A DNA stretch of 6,496 bases from Thermococci archaeon (GCA_003663695.1 QMUB01000073.1:1-6496), one strand, 5' to 3'; positions 1-5,681 are shown, numbered from the stretch's first letter. Translations and numbers: made by a program. The notes: generated by a model not told the origin, from the sequence alone.

Positions 1-726
1 ATGGTGGATGGTATAATCCTATCGGGTTATCAGGGTATTAAAAACTTCTACCCGGATGGAAAAACCGCAGACTATTACATAAGGAGGGCAAAAAAGGATA
101 TAGAGCTCCTGAAGAGGAACAAGGATGTTAAAGTCCACGTGGAATTTGCATCAATTCAGGATAAGGATCTTAGAAAGAAGGTTGTTAGGGAGATCTTTCC
201 GCTTGCCGATAGTGTGGGGATGGATGAAGCGGAAATAGCCCATATTTTAAACGTAATAGGATACCCCGAGCTCAGTGACAGGATTTTCAACTACAACAGG
301 ATAGAGGATGTGGTTCTCGGGGGTAAGATAATCCTAGACGAGACAAACCTAGAGATACTCCAGATCCACACCATCTACTATATCATGTATATAACCCGGA
401 GCAGCAACCCCCTAAGCGAAGAAGAGCTCAGGGCATCACTTGAGCTGGCAACGACGTTAGCCGCTTCAAGGGCTTCTTTGGGGGACGTGAAATCCCCGGA
501 AGACCTGAAAGTTGGTGCAAAAGTTCCCTACAATGAACAGGGAGAATACGTCAAGCTTAGATTCGAGGAAGCCAGAAGAAGGATAAGAACCAGGGGATAT
601 AAGATCGTCATAATACCAACACGTCTTGTAAAGAATCCCGTGAGCACCGTTGGACTGGGAGACACAATATCCGCAGGAGCATTTTCGAGCTATATAGCAT
701 TCCTAAGAAAGAAGGGCGTGTATTAA
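1..726 (+). CDS. pfkC: ADP-dependent phosphofructokinase, C-terminal part (5' end outside window)
   Basis: This enzyme phosphorylates fructose 6-phosphate to fructose 1,6-bisphosphate with ADP as donor, in the modified Embden-Meyerhof pathway of Thermococcales; it is cytosolic. The visible 241 residues match the C-terminal half of the ADP-dependent sugar kinase family (ribokinase-like fold), which is usually about 450 residues long. Visible motifs are HVE at residues 46-48, DEAE at 75-78, and the GLGD signature at 218-221, where the final Asp is the expected catalytic base. The text around SGYQG, HVEFAS and SVGMDEAEIA resembles Pyrococcus ADP-PFK, as I remember it, more than ADP-glucokinase. 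The ATG at base 1 aligns inside the family sequence, so it is almost certainly an internal Met and about 215 residues lie upstream. The stop is one base from the convergent xerA stop. The promoter is not visible, so sugar control through a glycolytic motif cannot be assessed. Confidence 0.93.
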   Translation: MVDGIILSGYQGIKNFYPDGKTADYYIRRAKKDIELLKRNKDVKVHVEFASIQDKDLRKKVVREIFPLADSVGMDEAEIAHILNVIGYPELSDRIFNYNRIEDVVLGGKIILDETNLEILQIHTIYYIMYITRSSNPLSEEELRASLELATTLAASRASLGDVKSPEDLKVGAKVPYNEQGEYVKLRFEEARRRIRTRGYKIVIIPTRLVKNPVSTVGLGDTISAGAFSSYIAFLRKKGVY

Positions 727-727
727 G

Positions 728-1570
728 TCACTCCTCCAGAAGGTTTTCTACAAGCTTTGCCTTTTCCTGCGCCTTCCTCAAGTGCTCCACCGTAACTCTT
801 GTGTAAATCTGGGTTGTGGAGAGGGAAGAATGTCCCAAGAACTCCTGGATAGCTCTGATATCCACCCCGTTTTCAAGCATATGCGTTGCAAAGCTGTGGC
901 GGAGCATGTGAGGGGTAACCTTAAAACCTGCCCTCTCTCCATATTTTTTGATGAGATACCAAACTGTTTTTGGGGATATTTTCCCCTTCTCCTTTCTTCT
1001 ATCCTCCACAAATAGATATTCACTATCATCATCTCTCCCGTCTAGATATGCCTTGATCTGCTCCATCACTCCTTGTGGAATCGGTACAACCCTGTCCTTT
1101 GCTCCTTTACCACCCCTCACAATTAAAAGGGAACGATTAAAATCCAGATCTTTGATTTTAAGGTTGCAGAGCTCGCTAACCCTCAAACCGCTTGTGTATA
1201 GGAGGAGCACAATTAGCCTGTCCCTCCTCCTCGTTGGGGGAACAACATTCAAAAGCCGCTTCACTTCCTCCTGCCTCAGGCTTTTAGGGAGACTCTTTGG
1301 AACTTTTGGAGATTTCAAACGCTCTGCCTCTTCATCCAATCCCTCAAATCGGAAATAAGCCTTTAAAGCCTGAACAACAAGGTGGAGGCTCTTATTTGAA
1401 TAACCTCCCTTTCTGAGCTTTGCGAGAAATCTCAGAGCCGAGCGGGAGTCCGGGGAATAGCCCTCCATCAAAAAGCGCTCCACGTAATAGGAGTACATTT
1501 TGATGGTATGAGGACTCTTCCCCTCAAGCTCCAGATGCATCCTGAACTCTTCAAGTTCCTCCATAAGCAT
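728..1570 (-). CDS. xerA: Site-specific tyrosine recombinase XerA
   Basis: Archaeal Xer recombinase, expected to resolve chromosome dimers at a dif site by cutting and rejoining DNA through a 3'-phosphotyrosine. From the ATG at 1570 it has 280 residues. An N-terminal SAM-like core-binding domain covers about 1-90 and the catalytic domain about 95-265. The catalytic set is complete: R130 (in GLRVSEL), K155 (in GGKGAKD), H221 and R224 (in HMLRHSF), H247 (in [12 protein letters not shown]) and Y256. A TTG at 1585 would add five residues and overlap the upstream Toprim gene, but its only purine-rich site sits one base away. The ATG at 1570 has GAGG at a 9-base spacing, and an ATG at 1564 is also possible. 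It follows the Toprim gene by 11 bases, so the two are probably co-transcribed. No phage or integrated-element genes flank it, which favours a housekeeping XerA over an integrase. No dif-like site was recognised. Confidence 0.92.
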   Translation of the reverse strand: MLMEELEEFRMHLELEGKSPHTIKMYSYYVERFLMEGYSPDSRSALRFLAKLRKGGYSNKSLHLVVQALKAYFRFEGLDEEAERLKSPKVPKSLPKSLRQEEVKRLLNVVPPTRRRDRLIVLLLYTSGLRVSELCNLKIKDLDFNRSLLIVRGGKGAKDRVVPIPQGVMEQIKAYLDGRDDDSEYLFVEDRRKEKGKISPKTVWYLIKKYGERAGFKVTPHMLRHSFATHMLENGVDIRAIQEFLGHSSLSTTQIYTRVTVEHLRKAQEKAKLVENLLEE

Positions 1571-1581
1571 CACGAAATGCC

Positions 1582-2448
1582 TCAAGCCTCTTTAGGTTTC
1601 TCCGCTTCAGCTTCCTCAGCATTCACTTCCTTCGCTTCATGTTCGGGTTCAGGTTTGGGTTCAGGTTCAGGTTCGGGTTTATATTCCTCTAGAAGGGACA
1701 AACTAAGATAAACTGTTCTAAAGAGTTCTTCTATAAGCTCTCTGCTCTCCGCGTAAACATAACCCTGGCCCACTATGATCCTGCCCTGCAGCCCAAGCTT
1801 ATCCACAGCAGTTGCCATGTACCTCTCATCGGGAGCAGGGATATCAAACATCTCACTCCATACTTCCCCTATTGGATATACTTTCTCCGCTTTCTTCCTT
1901 AACAGGGCGTTTAAATTCTCATTCTCATTTTTCAGCTTGTAATAGTCGTCATAGAGAGATTGGTATCTCTCCTGAAGTTCCTGAACCTGCTTTTCAAGGT
2001 TCTCTTTCTCCTGAAGTACTGCATCGCATTTGCCCTTTATATCCAAGAGTTCCGTTCTCAGGCTCATATACTCAGGCAGAACCTGCAGACTCTTCAATCC
2101 CGCTCTTATTAAAGCACTTTTAAGCTCTTTTTTAACAAGCTCAACATCAACATGCTCCAGATCATGTCCGAGAGGTATCTTCATTCTCTCAATCCTTCCC
2201 ACCAGACCCTCAAGCTCCGAGAAGAATTTTTCAGCGAGATCCCTTCCAACTCTATCCGCATCCGTAGCTATTATAAGCAGATCAGCCCCTGCAACCGCAC
2301 TTTTGGCTATTTCAAGGTTTGTGGTTGGAATTATTGAGGATATGGTTATATTGTACTCACTCCCCAATGCCAAGCTCTGAAGCGCTCTGCTGATAACCTC
2401 AACATCACTCGCTCCTTCCACCAAGATCCTAACATCAACAATCGCCAT
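1582..2448 (-). CDS. Toprim-domain protein with coiled coil and Pro-Glu-rich tail, function unknown
   Basis: This 288-residue protein has an N-terminal Toprim fold (about 1-110). The conserved acidic residues are present: E11 in VEGASD, and D63 and D65 in TDADRVGRD, which would bind metal as in primases, topoisomerases and RNase M5-like nucleases. A strongly heptad-like, Glu/Lys/Leu-rich coiled coil follows at about 132-188. A short globular segment of unknown type (about 189-255) comes next, then a disordered tail of Pro-Glu and Pro-Lys pairs (257-269) and an acidic Ala/Glu/Lys end. No helicase, topoisomerase catalytic Tyr or zinc motif is visible, so a nucleic-acid role is inferred from Toprim alone. 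The start is chosen at ATG 2448 because GAGGTG lies six bases upstream. A TTG at 2466 would fall at or before the expected transcript start. It is the first gene of a probable unit with xerA. I do not recognise a named family. Confidence 0.85.
   Translation of the reverse strand: MAIVDVRILVEGASDVEVISRALQSLALGSEYNITISSIIPTTNLEIAKSAVAGADLLIIATDADRVGRDLAEKFFSELEGLVGRIERMKIPLGHDLEHVDVELVKKELKSALIRAGLKSLQVLPEYMSLRTELLDIKGKCDAVLQEKENLEKQVQELQERYQSLYDDYYKLKNENENLNALLRKKAEKVYPIGEVWSEMFDIPAPDERYMATAVDKLGLQGRIIVGQGYVYAESRELIEELFRTVYLSLSLLEEYKPEPEPEPKPEPEHEAKEVNAEEAEAEKPKEA
1642..1677. repeat. Six tandem copies of a TTCRGG-type hexamer inside the Toprim gene
   Basis: The plus strand reads TTCGGG, TTCAGG, TTTGGG, TTCAGG, TTCAGG, TTCGGG in direct tandem. 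On the coding (minus) strand each unit is two codons, giving alternating Pro-Glu with one Pro-Lys. The unit length of six keeps the frame, so copy-number changes would alter only tail length. This is a low-complexity coding repeat, not a mobile or CRISPR repeat. Confidence 0.85.
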
Positions 2449-2484
2449 TTCCAACACCTCACCCAATAAATGAATGTTTCAGCT

Positions 2485-2493
2485 GCTTAAAAA
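2485..2493 (-). promoter_or_regulatory. Putative TATA box for the Toprim-xerA unit
   Basis: The minus strand reads TTTTTAAGC, a plausible archaeal TATA element. Transcription would start about 25 bases on, near 2460-2466. That leaves a short leader of roughly 12-18 bases containing the GAGGTG ribosome-binding site at 2460-2455 and the ATG at 2448. The upstream TTG at 2466 would hardly be transcribed. The element is assigned by sequence and position only. Confidence 0.45.
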
Positions 2494-2510
2494 CCTCTCC
2501 ATTCCATTAA

Positions 2511-2527
2511 TTGGACAAAATATCCAA
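2511..2527. repeat. 17-bp inverted repeat, candidate operator copy 1
   Basis: The sequence TTGGACAAAATATCCAA has 5-bp perfect arms (TTGGA/TCCAA) around a 7-bp spacer. It lies in the divergent region between the Toprim gene and the mutase subunit. It is about 30 bases upstream of the mutase TATA box and about 17 bases upstream of the Toprim TATA box. A second, closely related palindrome lies at 3062-3078, just before meaB. The 13 of 17 shared bases and the compensated outer pair suggest a binding site for one regulator. Which of the two divergent promoters it would control is not evident. Confidence 0.5.
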
Positions 2528-2557
2528 CGTAAATTCTGACCTTTAGTTTTGACAACC

Positions 2558-2565
2558 TTTAAATA
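2558..2565 (+). promoter_or_regulatory. Putative TATA box for the methylmalonyl-CoA mutase B12 subunit
   Basis: TTTAAATA is a near-ideal archaeal TATA element. Initiation would be expected about 25 bases downstream, near 2585-2590, leaving only a very short leader before the ATG at 2597. The reading frame can be extended to a TTG at 2549 and an ATG at 2573, but both lie upstream of the expected transcript start. This supports the 2597 start. Confidence 0.6.
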
Positions 2566-2596
2566 CTCGTTCATGTTAATAAAATCGGTGGTGGAG

Positions 2597-3022
2597 ATGG
2601 TAGAGCGTTCAAAAGTTAGGGTCCTCATTGCCAAACCCGGTCTGGATGGTCACGATAGAGGTGCTAAGGTAATTGCAAGAGCTTTTAGAGACGCGGGGTT
2701 TGAGGTTATTTACACAGGAATCAGACAAACCCCTGAGCAAATTGTGGAAAGCGTTATTCAAGAGGACGTGGATGTTCTGGGATTGAGCATCCTATCCGGA
2801 GCACACATGGTATTGATACCAAAGATATTGAAGCTCCTGGAGGAAAATGGAGTGAAAGTCAATGAAGATGTCCTCGTAATCGCAGGGGGGATAATTCCAC
2901 CGGATGACGCCCAAGAACTTGAAAAAATGGGAGTTGCAAAGGTCTTCGGACCCGGAAGCCCGATAGGGGATATCATAAATTTTGTGGATGAGAAGGTTGC
3001 GAAGCTTAAGAAATTCGCTTGA
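2597..3022 (+). CDS. mcmA2: Methylmalonyl-CoA mutase, small (cobalamin-binding) subunit
   Basis: This is the B12-binding subunit of methylmalonyl-CoA mutase, which interconverts (R)-methylmalonyl-CoA and succinyl-CoA in the cytosol by a radical mechanism. At 141 residues it is the stand-alone B12 domain, as in archaeal split mutases; the large TIM-barrel subunit is not in the window. The cobalamin signature is complete: D17-x-H19-x-x-G22, with His19 the lower axial ligand to cobalt, then S64-x-L66 and the GG pair at 97-98. The ATG at 2597 is chosen because GGTGGTG precedes it and the TATA box at 2558-2565 would start transcripts nearby. Upstream alternatives at 2549 and 2573 are unlikely. It heads a row with meaB and the epimerase. 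A 67-base gap separates it from meaB and holds a T-rich stretch at 3022-3030 and a candidate operator, so meaB may also have its own promoter. Confidence 0.93.
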   Translation: MVERSKVRVLIAKPGLDGHDRGAKVIARAFRDAGFEVIYTGIRQTPEQIVESVIQEDVDVLGLSILSGAHMVLIPKILKLLEENGVKVNEDVLVIAGGIIPPDDAQELEKMGVAKVFGPGSPIGDIINFVDEKVAKLKKFA

Positions 3023-3052
3023 TTTTTCTCCCATCTTCCATCTTCCATTAAC

Positions 3053-3060
3053 TTCTTAAA
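3053..3060 (+). promoter_or_regulatory. Weak TATA-like element before meaB
   Basis: TTCTTAAA lies in the gap between the mutase subunit and meaB. If used, transcripts would begin near 3080-3086, just before the ATG at 3090, and the inverted repeat at 3062-3078 would lie between TATA box and start site, a typical position for a repressor. The match is only moderate, and read-through from the upstream gene is equally possible. Confidence 0.3.
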
Positions 3061-3061
3061 G

Positions 3062-3078
3062 CTGGACAATGTATCCAG
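3062..3078. repeat. 17-bp inverted repeat, candidate operator copy 2
   Basis: CTGGACAATGTATCCAG has perfect 5-bp arms (CTGGA/TCCAG) and a 7-bp spacer, the same geometry as the palindrome at 2511-2527. The two differ at four positions. Two of these are the outermost pair, which changes from T-A to C-G and so keeps the symmetry. It covers the ATG at 3069, which argues that meaB translation begins downstream of it. Confidence 0.5.
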
Positions 3079-3089
3079 TTGTGATGAAG

Positions 3090-4049
3090 ATGATAGACGA
3101 TCTAATCGAAAGAATGCGCAGAGGGGATAAGAGGGCCACCGCACGCTTGATTACTTTCGTGGAGAACGATGAAGAGAAAGCCAGGGAGATCATCAAAAAG
3201 ATATACGGATATACGGGAAAAGCATATATAGTCGGAATTACGGGACCTCCGGGAGCGGGAAAATCAACGCTATTGGACAAGCTCATCAAAGAGGTTAGAA
3301 AGGAGGAAAAAATAGTTGGAGTTATTGCAATTGATCCAACTTCTCCATTCACGGGAGGGGCTCTTCTGGGTGATAGAATCAGGATGCAGAAGCACTCCAC
3401 AGACCCCGGTGTTTTCATAAGGAGCATGGCCACAAGAGGCTCCCTTGGAGGTCTTGCCAAGGCCACCAACGATGCCATAAAAGTGCTTGACGCCTATGGA
3501 TGCGATGTTATATTCGTTGAAACCGTTGGAGTAGGACAGATTGAGGTAGATATAGTAAAAACAGCAGATACCGTTGTTTTAACTACAATTCCCGGACTTG
3601 GAGATGATATACAGACTATAAAAGCTGGTTTGATGGAGATAGCAGATATATTCGTGGTTAACAAGGGAGATAAAGAAGAAGCGGACAGGACAGTGTTTGA
3701 GCTTAAACTTATGCTCGACCTAGAAAAGGAGAAGTGGAAGGAGAGAGGGTGGAGGCCTCCCATAATAAAGACGGTTGCCCTAACGAATAGGGGCATACCC
3801 GAACTCTGGAAAGCCATAAAAAGACATAAGACATTCTTAGAAGAGAGCGGCAGGATAAAGGACAAAAGACGCTTCAGGGCAGAAGAAGAGGTAAAAACCA
3901 TAATTTCTGACATAATTACGGGTAAAGTTGGAAAGCACATGAAAAGGGAGGAGATCTACTCCCTCATCGGGAAGATTGCAGAGAGGGAGCTTGATCCATA
4001 CTCGGCTGCCGAGCTTATTATGGAAAAAACCCTGGGGGTGAAGGTATGA
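3090..4049 (+). CDS. meaB: MeaB/ArgK-family GTPase, methylmalonyl-CoA mutase chaperone
   Basis: G3E-type P-loop GTPase that, in studied MeaB proteins, gates B12 cofactor loading and protects or reactivates methylmalonyl-CoA mutase. From ATG 3090 it has 319 residues, near the usual family length. Visible motifs are Walker [10 protein letters not shown] (52-60), the conserved [15 protein letters not shown] block (82-96), ETVGVGQ (144-150) containing the switch region, and NKGD (191-194) for guanine specificity. A helical C-terminal region follows, typical of the family dimerisation arm. Older annotations call the family an arginine/ornithine transport kinase, which the neighbours contradict. 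The start is uncertain. ATG 3090 is preceded by GTGAT four bases away, a fair ribosome-binding site. ATGs at 3084 and 3069 are in frame but lack a good site, and 3069 lies inside the inverted repeat. Its stop overlaps the epimerase start by four bases (ATGA), so the two are translationally coupled. Confidence 0.92.
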   Translation: MIDDLIERMRRGDKRATARLITFVENDEEKAREIIKKIYGYTGKAYIVGITGPPGAGKSTLLDKLIKEVRKEEKIVGVIAIDPTSPFTGGALLGDRIRMQKHSTDPGVFIRSMATRGSLGGLAKATNDAIKVLDAYGCDVIFVETVGVGQIEVDIVKTADTVVLTTIPGLGDDIQTIKAGLMEIADIFVVNKGDKEEADRTVFELKLMLDLEKEKWKERGWRPPIIKTVALTNRGIPELWKAIKRHKTFLEESGRIKDKRRFRAEEEVKTIISDIITGKVGKHMKREEIYSLIGKIAERELDPYSAAELIMEKTLGVKV

Positions 4050-4444
4050 TAAAGAGAATAGACCATGTTGGAATTGCAATTAAGAATTTGGATGAAGCCA
4101 TCAAAGTTTGGGAAAGCCTAGGTTTAAACGTTGAGGAAATTGAAGAGGTTCCGGAGCAGAAGGTTAGAACAGCAATATTCCATGTAGGGGAGAGCAGAAT
4201 CGAGCTTTTAGAGGGAACAAGCGAAGATTCGCCAATCTCAAAGTTCATAACCAAGAGGGGTGAAGGGATACACCACATCGCCTTGGGCGTGGACGATATA
4301 GAAGAGCACCTGAAGAAGCTTGAGGAACAGGGATTCAGGCTTATAAACAAGCAGCCAAGAAACGGAGCGGGTGGTGCCAAGATCGCATTCGTCCATCCAA
4401 AGAGTGTTAATGGTGTTCTTCTCGAACTTTGTCAGAGAGATTGA
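4046..4444 (+). CDS. mce: Methylmalonyl-CoA epimerase
   Basis: This 132-residue enzyme of the vicinal-oxygen-chelate (glyoxalase) superfamily interconverts (S)- and (R)-methylmalonyl-CoA, supplying the isomer used by the mutase. It has the expected two tandem beta-alpha-beta-beta-beta halves (about 1-60 and 72-130). Likely metal ligands are H7 in IDHVGIA, E53 in IELLEG (often Gln or Glu in the family), H77 in HHIAL and E127 in LLELCQ. The length is typical. The start ATG overlaps the meaB stop and is preceded by GGGGGTGA, a strong ribosome-binding site within the meaB coding sequence. The mutase subunit and meaB upstream make the epimerase call much safer than a general glyoxalase or dioxygenase call. 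Confidence 0.93.
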   Translation: MIKRIDHVGIAIKNLDEAIKVWESLGLNVEEIEEVPEQKVRTAIFHVGESRIELLEGTSEDSPISKFITKRGEGIHHIALGVDDIEEHLKKLEEQGFRLINKQPRNGAGGAKIAFVHPKSVNGVLLELCQRD

Positions 4445-4446
4445 AG

Positions 4447-4472
4447 GTTCTTTCGAACTTTTATTAATTTTT
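4447..4472 (+). terminator. Possible T-rich terminator after the epimerase
   Basis: Just beyond the epimerase stop there are T-runs (TTTT at 4459-4462 and TTTTT at 4468-4472), preceded by a short GTTC/GAAC inverted repeat. Archaeal termination commonly relies on T-runs. The stem is only four pairs, so the hairpin may be coincidental. The rest of the gap, 4473-4530, is AT-rich with no gene or RNA that I can see. Confidence 0.4.
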
Positions 4473-4530
4473 AAACGAGATATAAAATAATTGCAGATAG
4501 TTCCATACCTTACTATAATATCAAGGAAAA

Positions 4531-4540
4531 AATATTTAAA
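4531..4540 (+). promoter_or_regulatory. TATA box for the DUF835 gene
   Basis: AATATTTAAA is preceded by an A-rich AAGGAAAA stretch suitable as a transcription factor B recognition element. Initiation would be near 4560-4565, giving a very short leader before the ATG at 4573. The only ribosome-binding-like sequence is GGCGGGGA at 4563-4570, which is close to the start, so translation may be nearly leaderless. Confidence 0.55.
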
Positions 4541-4572
4541 GGGATATTGCACATTTTTGATAGGCGGGGACC

Positions 4573-5025
4573 ATGTGGGAATTGATTCGAAGGAGAAGCG
4601 AAAGGGATACATCTCAAAGCACATCCCCGCGATTCTGTGAGATTATCGACCATAGGGATGTGGAGAGGATATATTCCAGAATGGAAGATAAGGCTATTAT
4701 CATAACCCGAAAGCCCCCTCGCCGGGAAAAAGAGACCTATTTCTGGATAAGCAAGGTAGAGCATCCAAAGGCAATACATCCCAGCCAGCTCTACATTATA
4801 GAGGAGAATGTAAGGAAGCACCTGCAAAAGTCCAGGAATAATGAAGTGGTAATTTTCGATGCTTTTGAATATATAAAAATCGAGCAGGGCTCGGAATCAG
4901 CATATAAATTCGTCGGGAAGCTCAGAGATCTAACTATTCTCTCAGGTTCAAAATTTATAGTGTCCATAAGCGATGCACTCGATGAAAAAGAGAAAGCGCT
5001 CCTAAAGAGAATCATAGAAGATTAA
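4573..5025 (+). CDS. DUF835 family protein
   Basis: A 150-residue protein resembling the DUF835 domain that is abundant in Thermococcales. Recognisable blocks are the ITRKPPR segment (44-50) followed by FWISKVEH (57-64), the IHPSQLYIIEENV stretch (68-80), a hydrophobic strand ending in acidic residues VVIFDAFEY (92-100), then KFVGKLRDL (112-120) and ALDEKEKALL (135-144). The block order resembles RecA/KaiC-like sensory folds with a Walker B-like strand. There is no Walker A motif, so ATP hydrolysis is not expected; this fold comparison is inference. Residues 1-20 are a basic, Ser/Arg-rich, probably flexible extension. There is no signal peptide or membrane segment, so it should be cytosolic. 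It stands alone, with its own promoter, between the methylmalonyl-CoA genes and the heat-shock genes. The molecular function of the family is unknown to me. Confidence 0.8.
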   Translation: MWELIRRRSERDTSQSTSPRFCEIIDHRDVERIYSRMEDKAIIITRKPPRREKETYFWISKVEHPKAIHPSQLYIIEENVRKHLQKSRNNEVVIFDAFEYIKIEQGSESAYKFVGKLRDLTILSGSKFIVSISDALDEKEKALLKRIIED

Positions 5026-5078
5026 ATTACTTTTGGTGACTATTTATATCCATCAGTGCACTTTCTCAAACACAAAAA

Positions 5079-5085
5079 TTTATAA
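5079..5085 (+). promoter_or_regulatory. TATA box of the hsp20 heat-shock promoter
   Basis: TTTATAAG-like sequence (TTTATAA at 5079-5085) after an A-rich stretch. It lies 24-30 bases before the TGGTAA element that overlaps the expected start site near 5109. An additional TATA-like TATTTATAT lies at about 5040-5049 and could be an alternative promoter, but its spacing to the operator is less good. Confidence 0.65.
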
Positions 5086-5096
5086 GGTTCACATAT

Positions 5097-5120
5097 TTTA
5101 ATAACTATTGGTAAACAAAA
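5097..5120 (+). promoter_or_regulatory. Phr-type heat-shock operator at the hsp20 start site
   Basis: Phr, the heat-shock repressor of Pyrococcus, is reported to bind three short elements: TTTA near -10, TGGTAA at the start site and AAAA near +10. Here TTTA is at 5097-5100, TGGTAA at 5109-5114 and AAAA at 5117-5120. The order and near-correct spacing are kept relative to the TATA box at 5079-5085. Repression of hsp20 at normal temperature and release on heat shock is therefore expected. The recollection of the consensus is from knowledge of the Pyrococcus system, not a computed match. Confidence 0.65.
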
Positions 5121-5134
5121 TAGGGGGTGAGAAC

Positions 5135-5620
5135 ATGAGGAGAAGAAGGTGGGATATATGGGATCCCTTCGACATCATGAGAGAACTCCAAGAAGAAATT
5201 GATGAGATGTTTAATGAGGTGTTCAAGGGGCCAAGACTCTGGAGTTACAGAAGAGAGCCCTTCGAATTGAGGGAAGGTGAGGTGTGGAGAGAGCCCTTCG
5301 TGGATATATTCGATGAAGGAGGGGAGATAGTTGTCACTGCAGAGCTTCCAGGGGTTGATAAAAAGGATATCAAGATAAAGATCAAAGACAATGTACTGTA
5401 CCTCGAAGCCCAGGTTAGGAAGGAGAGAAAACTTGAAAAAGAAGGTGCCGTAAGGGTGGAACGCTATTACAGCGGCTACAGGAGGACAATTAAGCTGCCG
5501 GCAGAGGTTATTCCGGAGAGAGCCAAAGCCCGCTACAAAAACGGCATCCTCGAAATAAAGCTTCCGAAGAAGCACCCGGAGAAAAAAGAAGAGGAAGGAT
5601 TCGAGATTAAAATCGAATGA
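5135..5620 (+). CDS. hsp20: Small heat-shock protein, Hsp20/alpha-crystallin family
   Basis: An ATP-independent holdase that forms large cytosolic oligomers and binds unfolding proteins under heat stress. From ATG 5135 it has 161 residues. It has an Arg/Trp-rich N-terminal arm (1-50) containing IMRELQEEIDEMF, then an alpha-crystallin domain at about 52-146. Key blocks are PFVDIFD (54-60), AELPGVDKKDIK (69-80), ERYYSGYRRTIKLP (109-122) and YKNGILEIKLPK (134-145). The C-terminal I-x-I motif is I158-K-I160, used for inter-dimer packing. The start is set by GGGGGTGA at 5123-5130, four bases before the ATG. A TTG at 5108 also extends the frame but sits at the transcription start inside the Phr operator. 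The CDC48 ATPase gene follows 61 bases after its stop. Confidence 0.95.
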   Translation: MRRRRWDIWDPFDIMRELQEEIDEMFNEVFKGPRLWSYRREPFELREGEVWREPFVDIFDEGGEIVVTAELPGVDKKDIKIKIKDNVLYLEAQVRKERKLEKEGAVRVERYYSGYRRTIKLPAEVIPERAKARYKNGILEIKLPKKHPEKKEEEGFEIKIE

Positions 5621-5633
5621 TTCTTTTATTTTT
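5621..5633 (+). terminator. Possible T-rich terminator after hsp20
   Basis: The bases directly after the hsp20 stop read TTCTTTTATTTTT, a T-rich run of the type that can end archaeal transcripts. There is no clear hairpin. It merges into the AT-rich region that probably holds the promoter of the next gene, so partial read-through into cdc48 is possible. Confidence 0.35.
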
Positions 5634-5645
5634 AAAATTTAAAAT
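5629..5645 (+). promoter_or_regulatory. AT-rich promoter region for the CDC48 ATPase gene
   Basis: The stretch TTTTTAAAATTTAAAAT contains several overlapping TATA-like registers. Initiation would fall around 5658-5668, just before the ribosome-binding site GAGGTGAT at 5670-5677. Unlike hsp20, no clear TGGTAA element is present near the expected start; only ACTATT is shared with the hsp20 operator region. Confidence 0.45.
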
Positions 5646-5681
5646 AAGACACTATTACAGTTCACTAAAGAGGTGATGTAT

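Noticed and set aside
948..1358. Long open frames opposite xerA, meaB and other genes, including the plus-strand frame at 948-1358
   Set aside because: They are antisense to clearly conserved coding sequences, have low-complexity Ser/Leu-rich translations and no recognisable domains or ribosome-binding sites.
728..1570. xerA as the integrase of an integrated virus or plasmid
   Set aside because: There is no tRNA, direct repeat, partitioned gene fragment or viral gene nearby; the neighbours are housekeeping genes and the sequence resembles chromosomal XerA.
2449..2466. TTG start at 2466 extending the Toprim protein by six residues
   Set aside because: The ATG at 2448 has GAGGTG at a six-base spacing, and the TTG falls at or before the transcription start expected from the TATA element at 2485-2493.
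2549..2596. Upstream starts (TTG 2549, ATG 2573) for the mutase B12 subunit
   Set aside because: TTG 2549 precedes the TATA box at 2558-2565 and ATG 2573 precedes the expected transcript start; the added residues are not part of the B12 domain, which begins right after ATG 2597.
3080..3100. Box C-like GTGATGA suggesting a C/D guide RNA
   Set aside because: No box D (CTGA) or internal C'/D' boxes occur at the right distance, and the segment overlaps the meaB ribosome-binding site and start codon.
4447..4456. GTTC/GAAC inverted repeat as a SurR-type site or strong hairpin
   Set aside because: The spacing does not fit GTT-N3-AAC, and a four-pair stem is too short to claim; the following T-runs are the better termination signal.
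4506..4526. CCTT/AAGG inverted repeat upstream of the DUF835 promoter
   Set aside because: Four-base arms with an 11-base spacer in AT-rich DNA are likely by chance, and no second copy was found in the window.
5108..5134. TTG start at 5108 for Hsp20
   Set aside because: It lies at the predicted transcription start inside the Phr-like operator, while ATG 5135 has a strong GGGGGTGA site four bases upstream.
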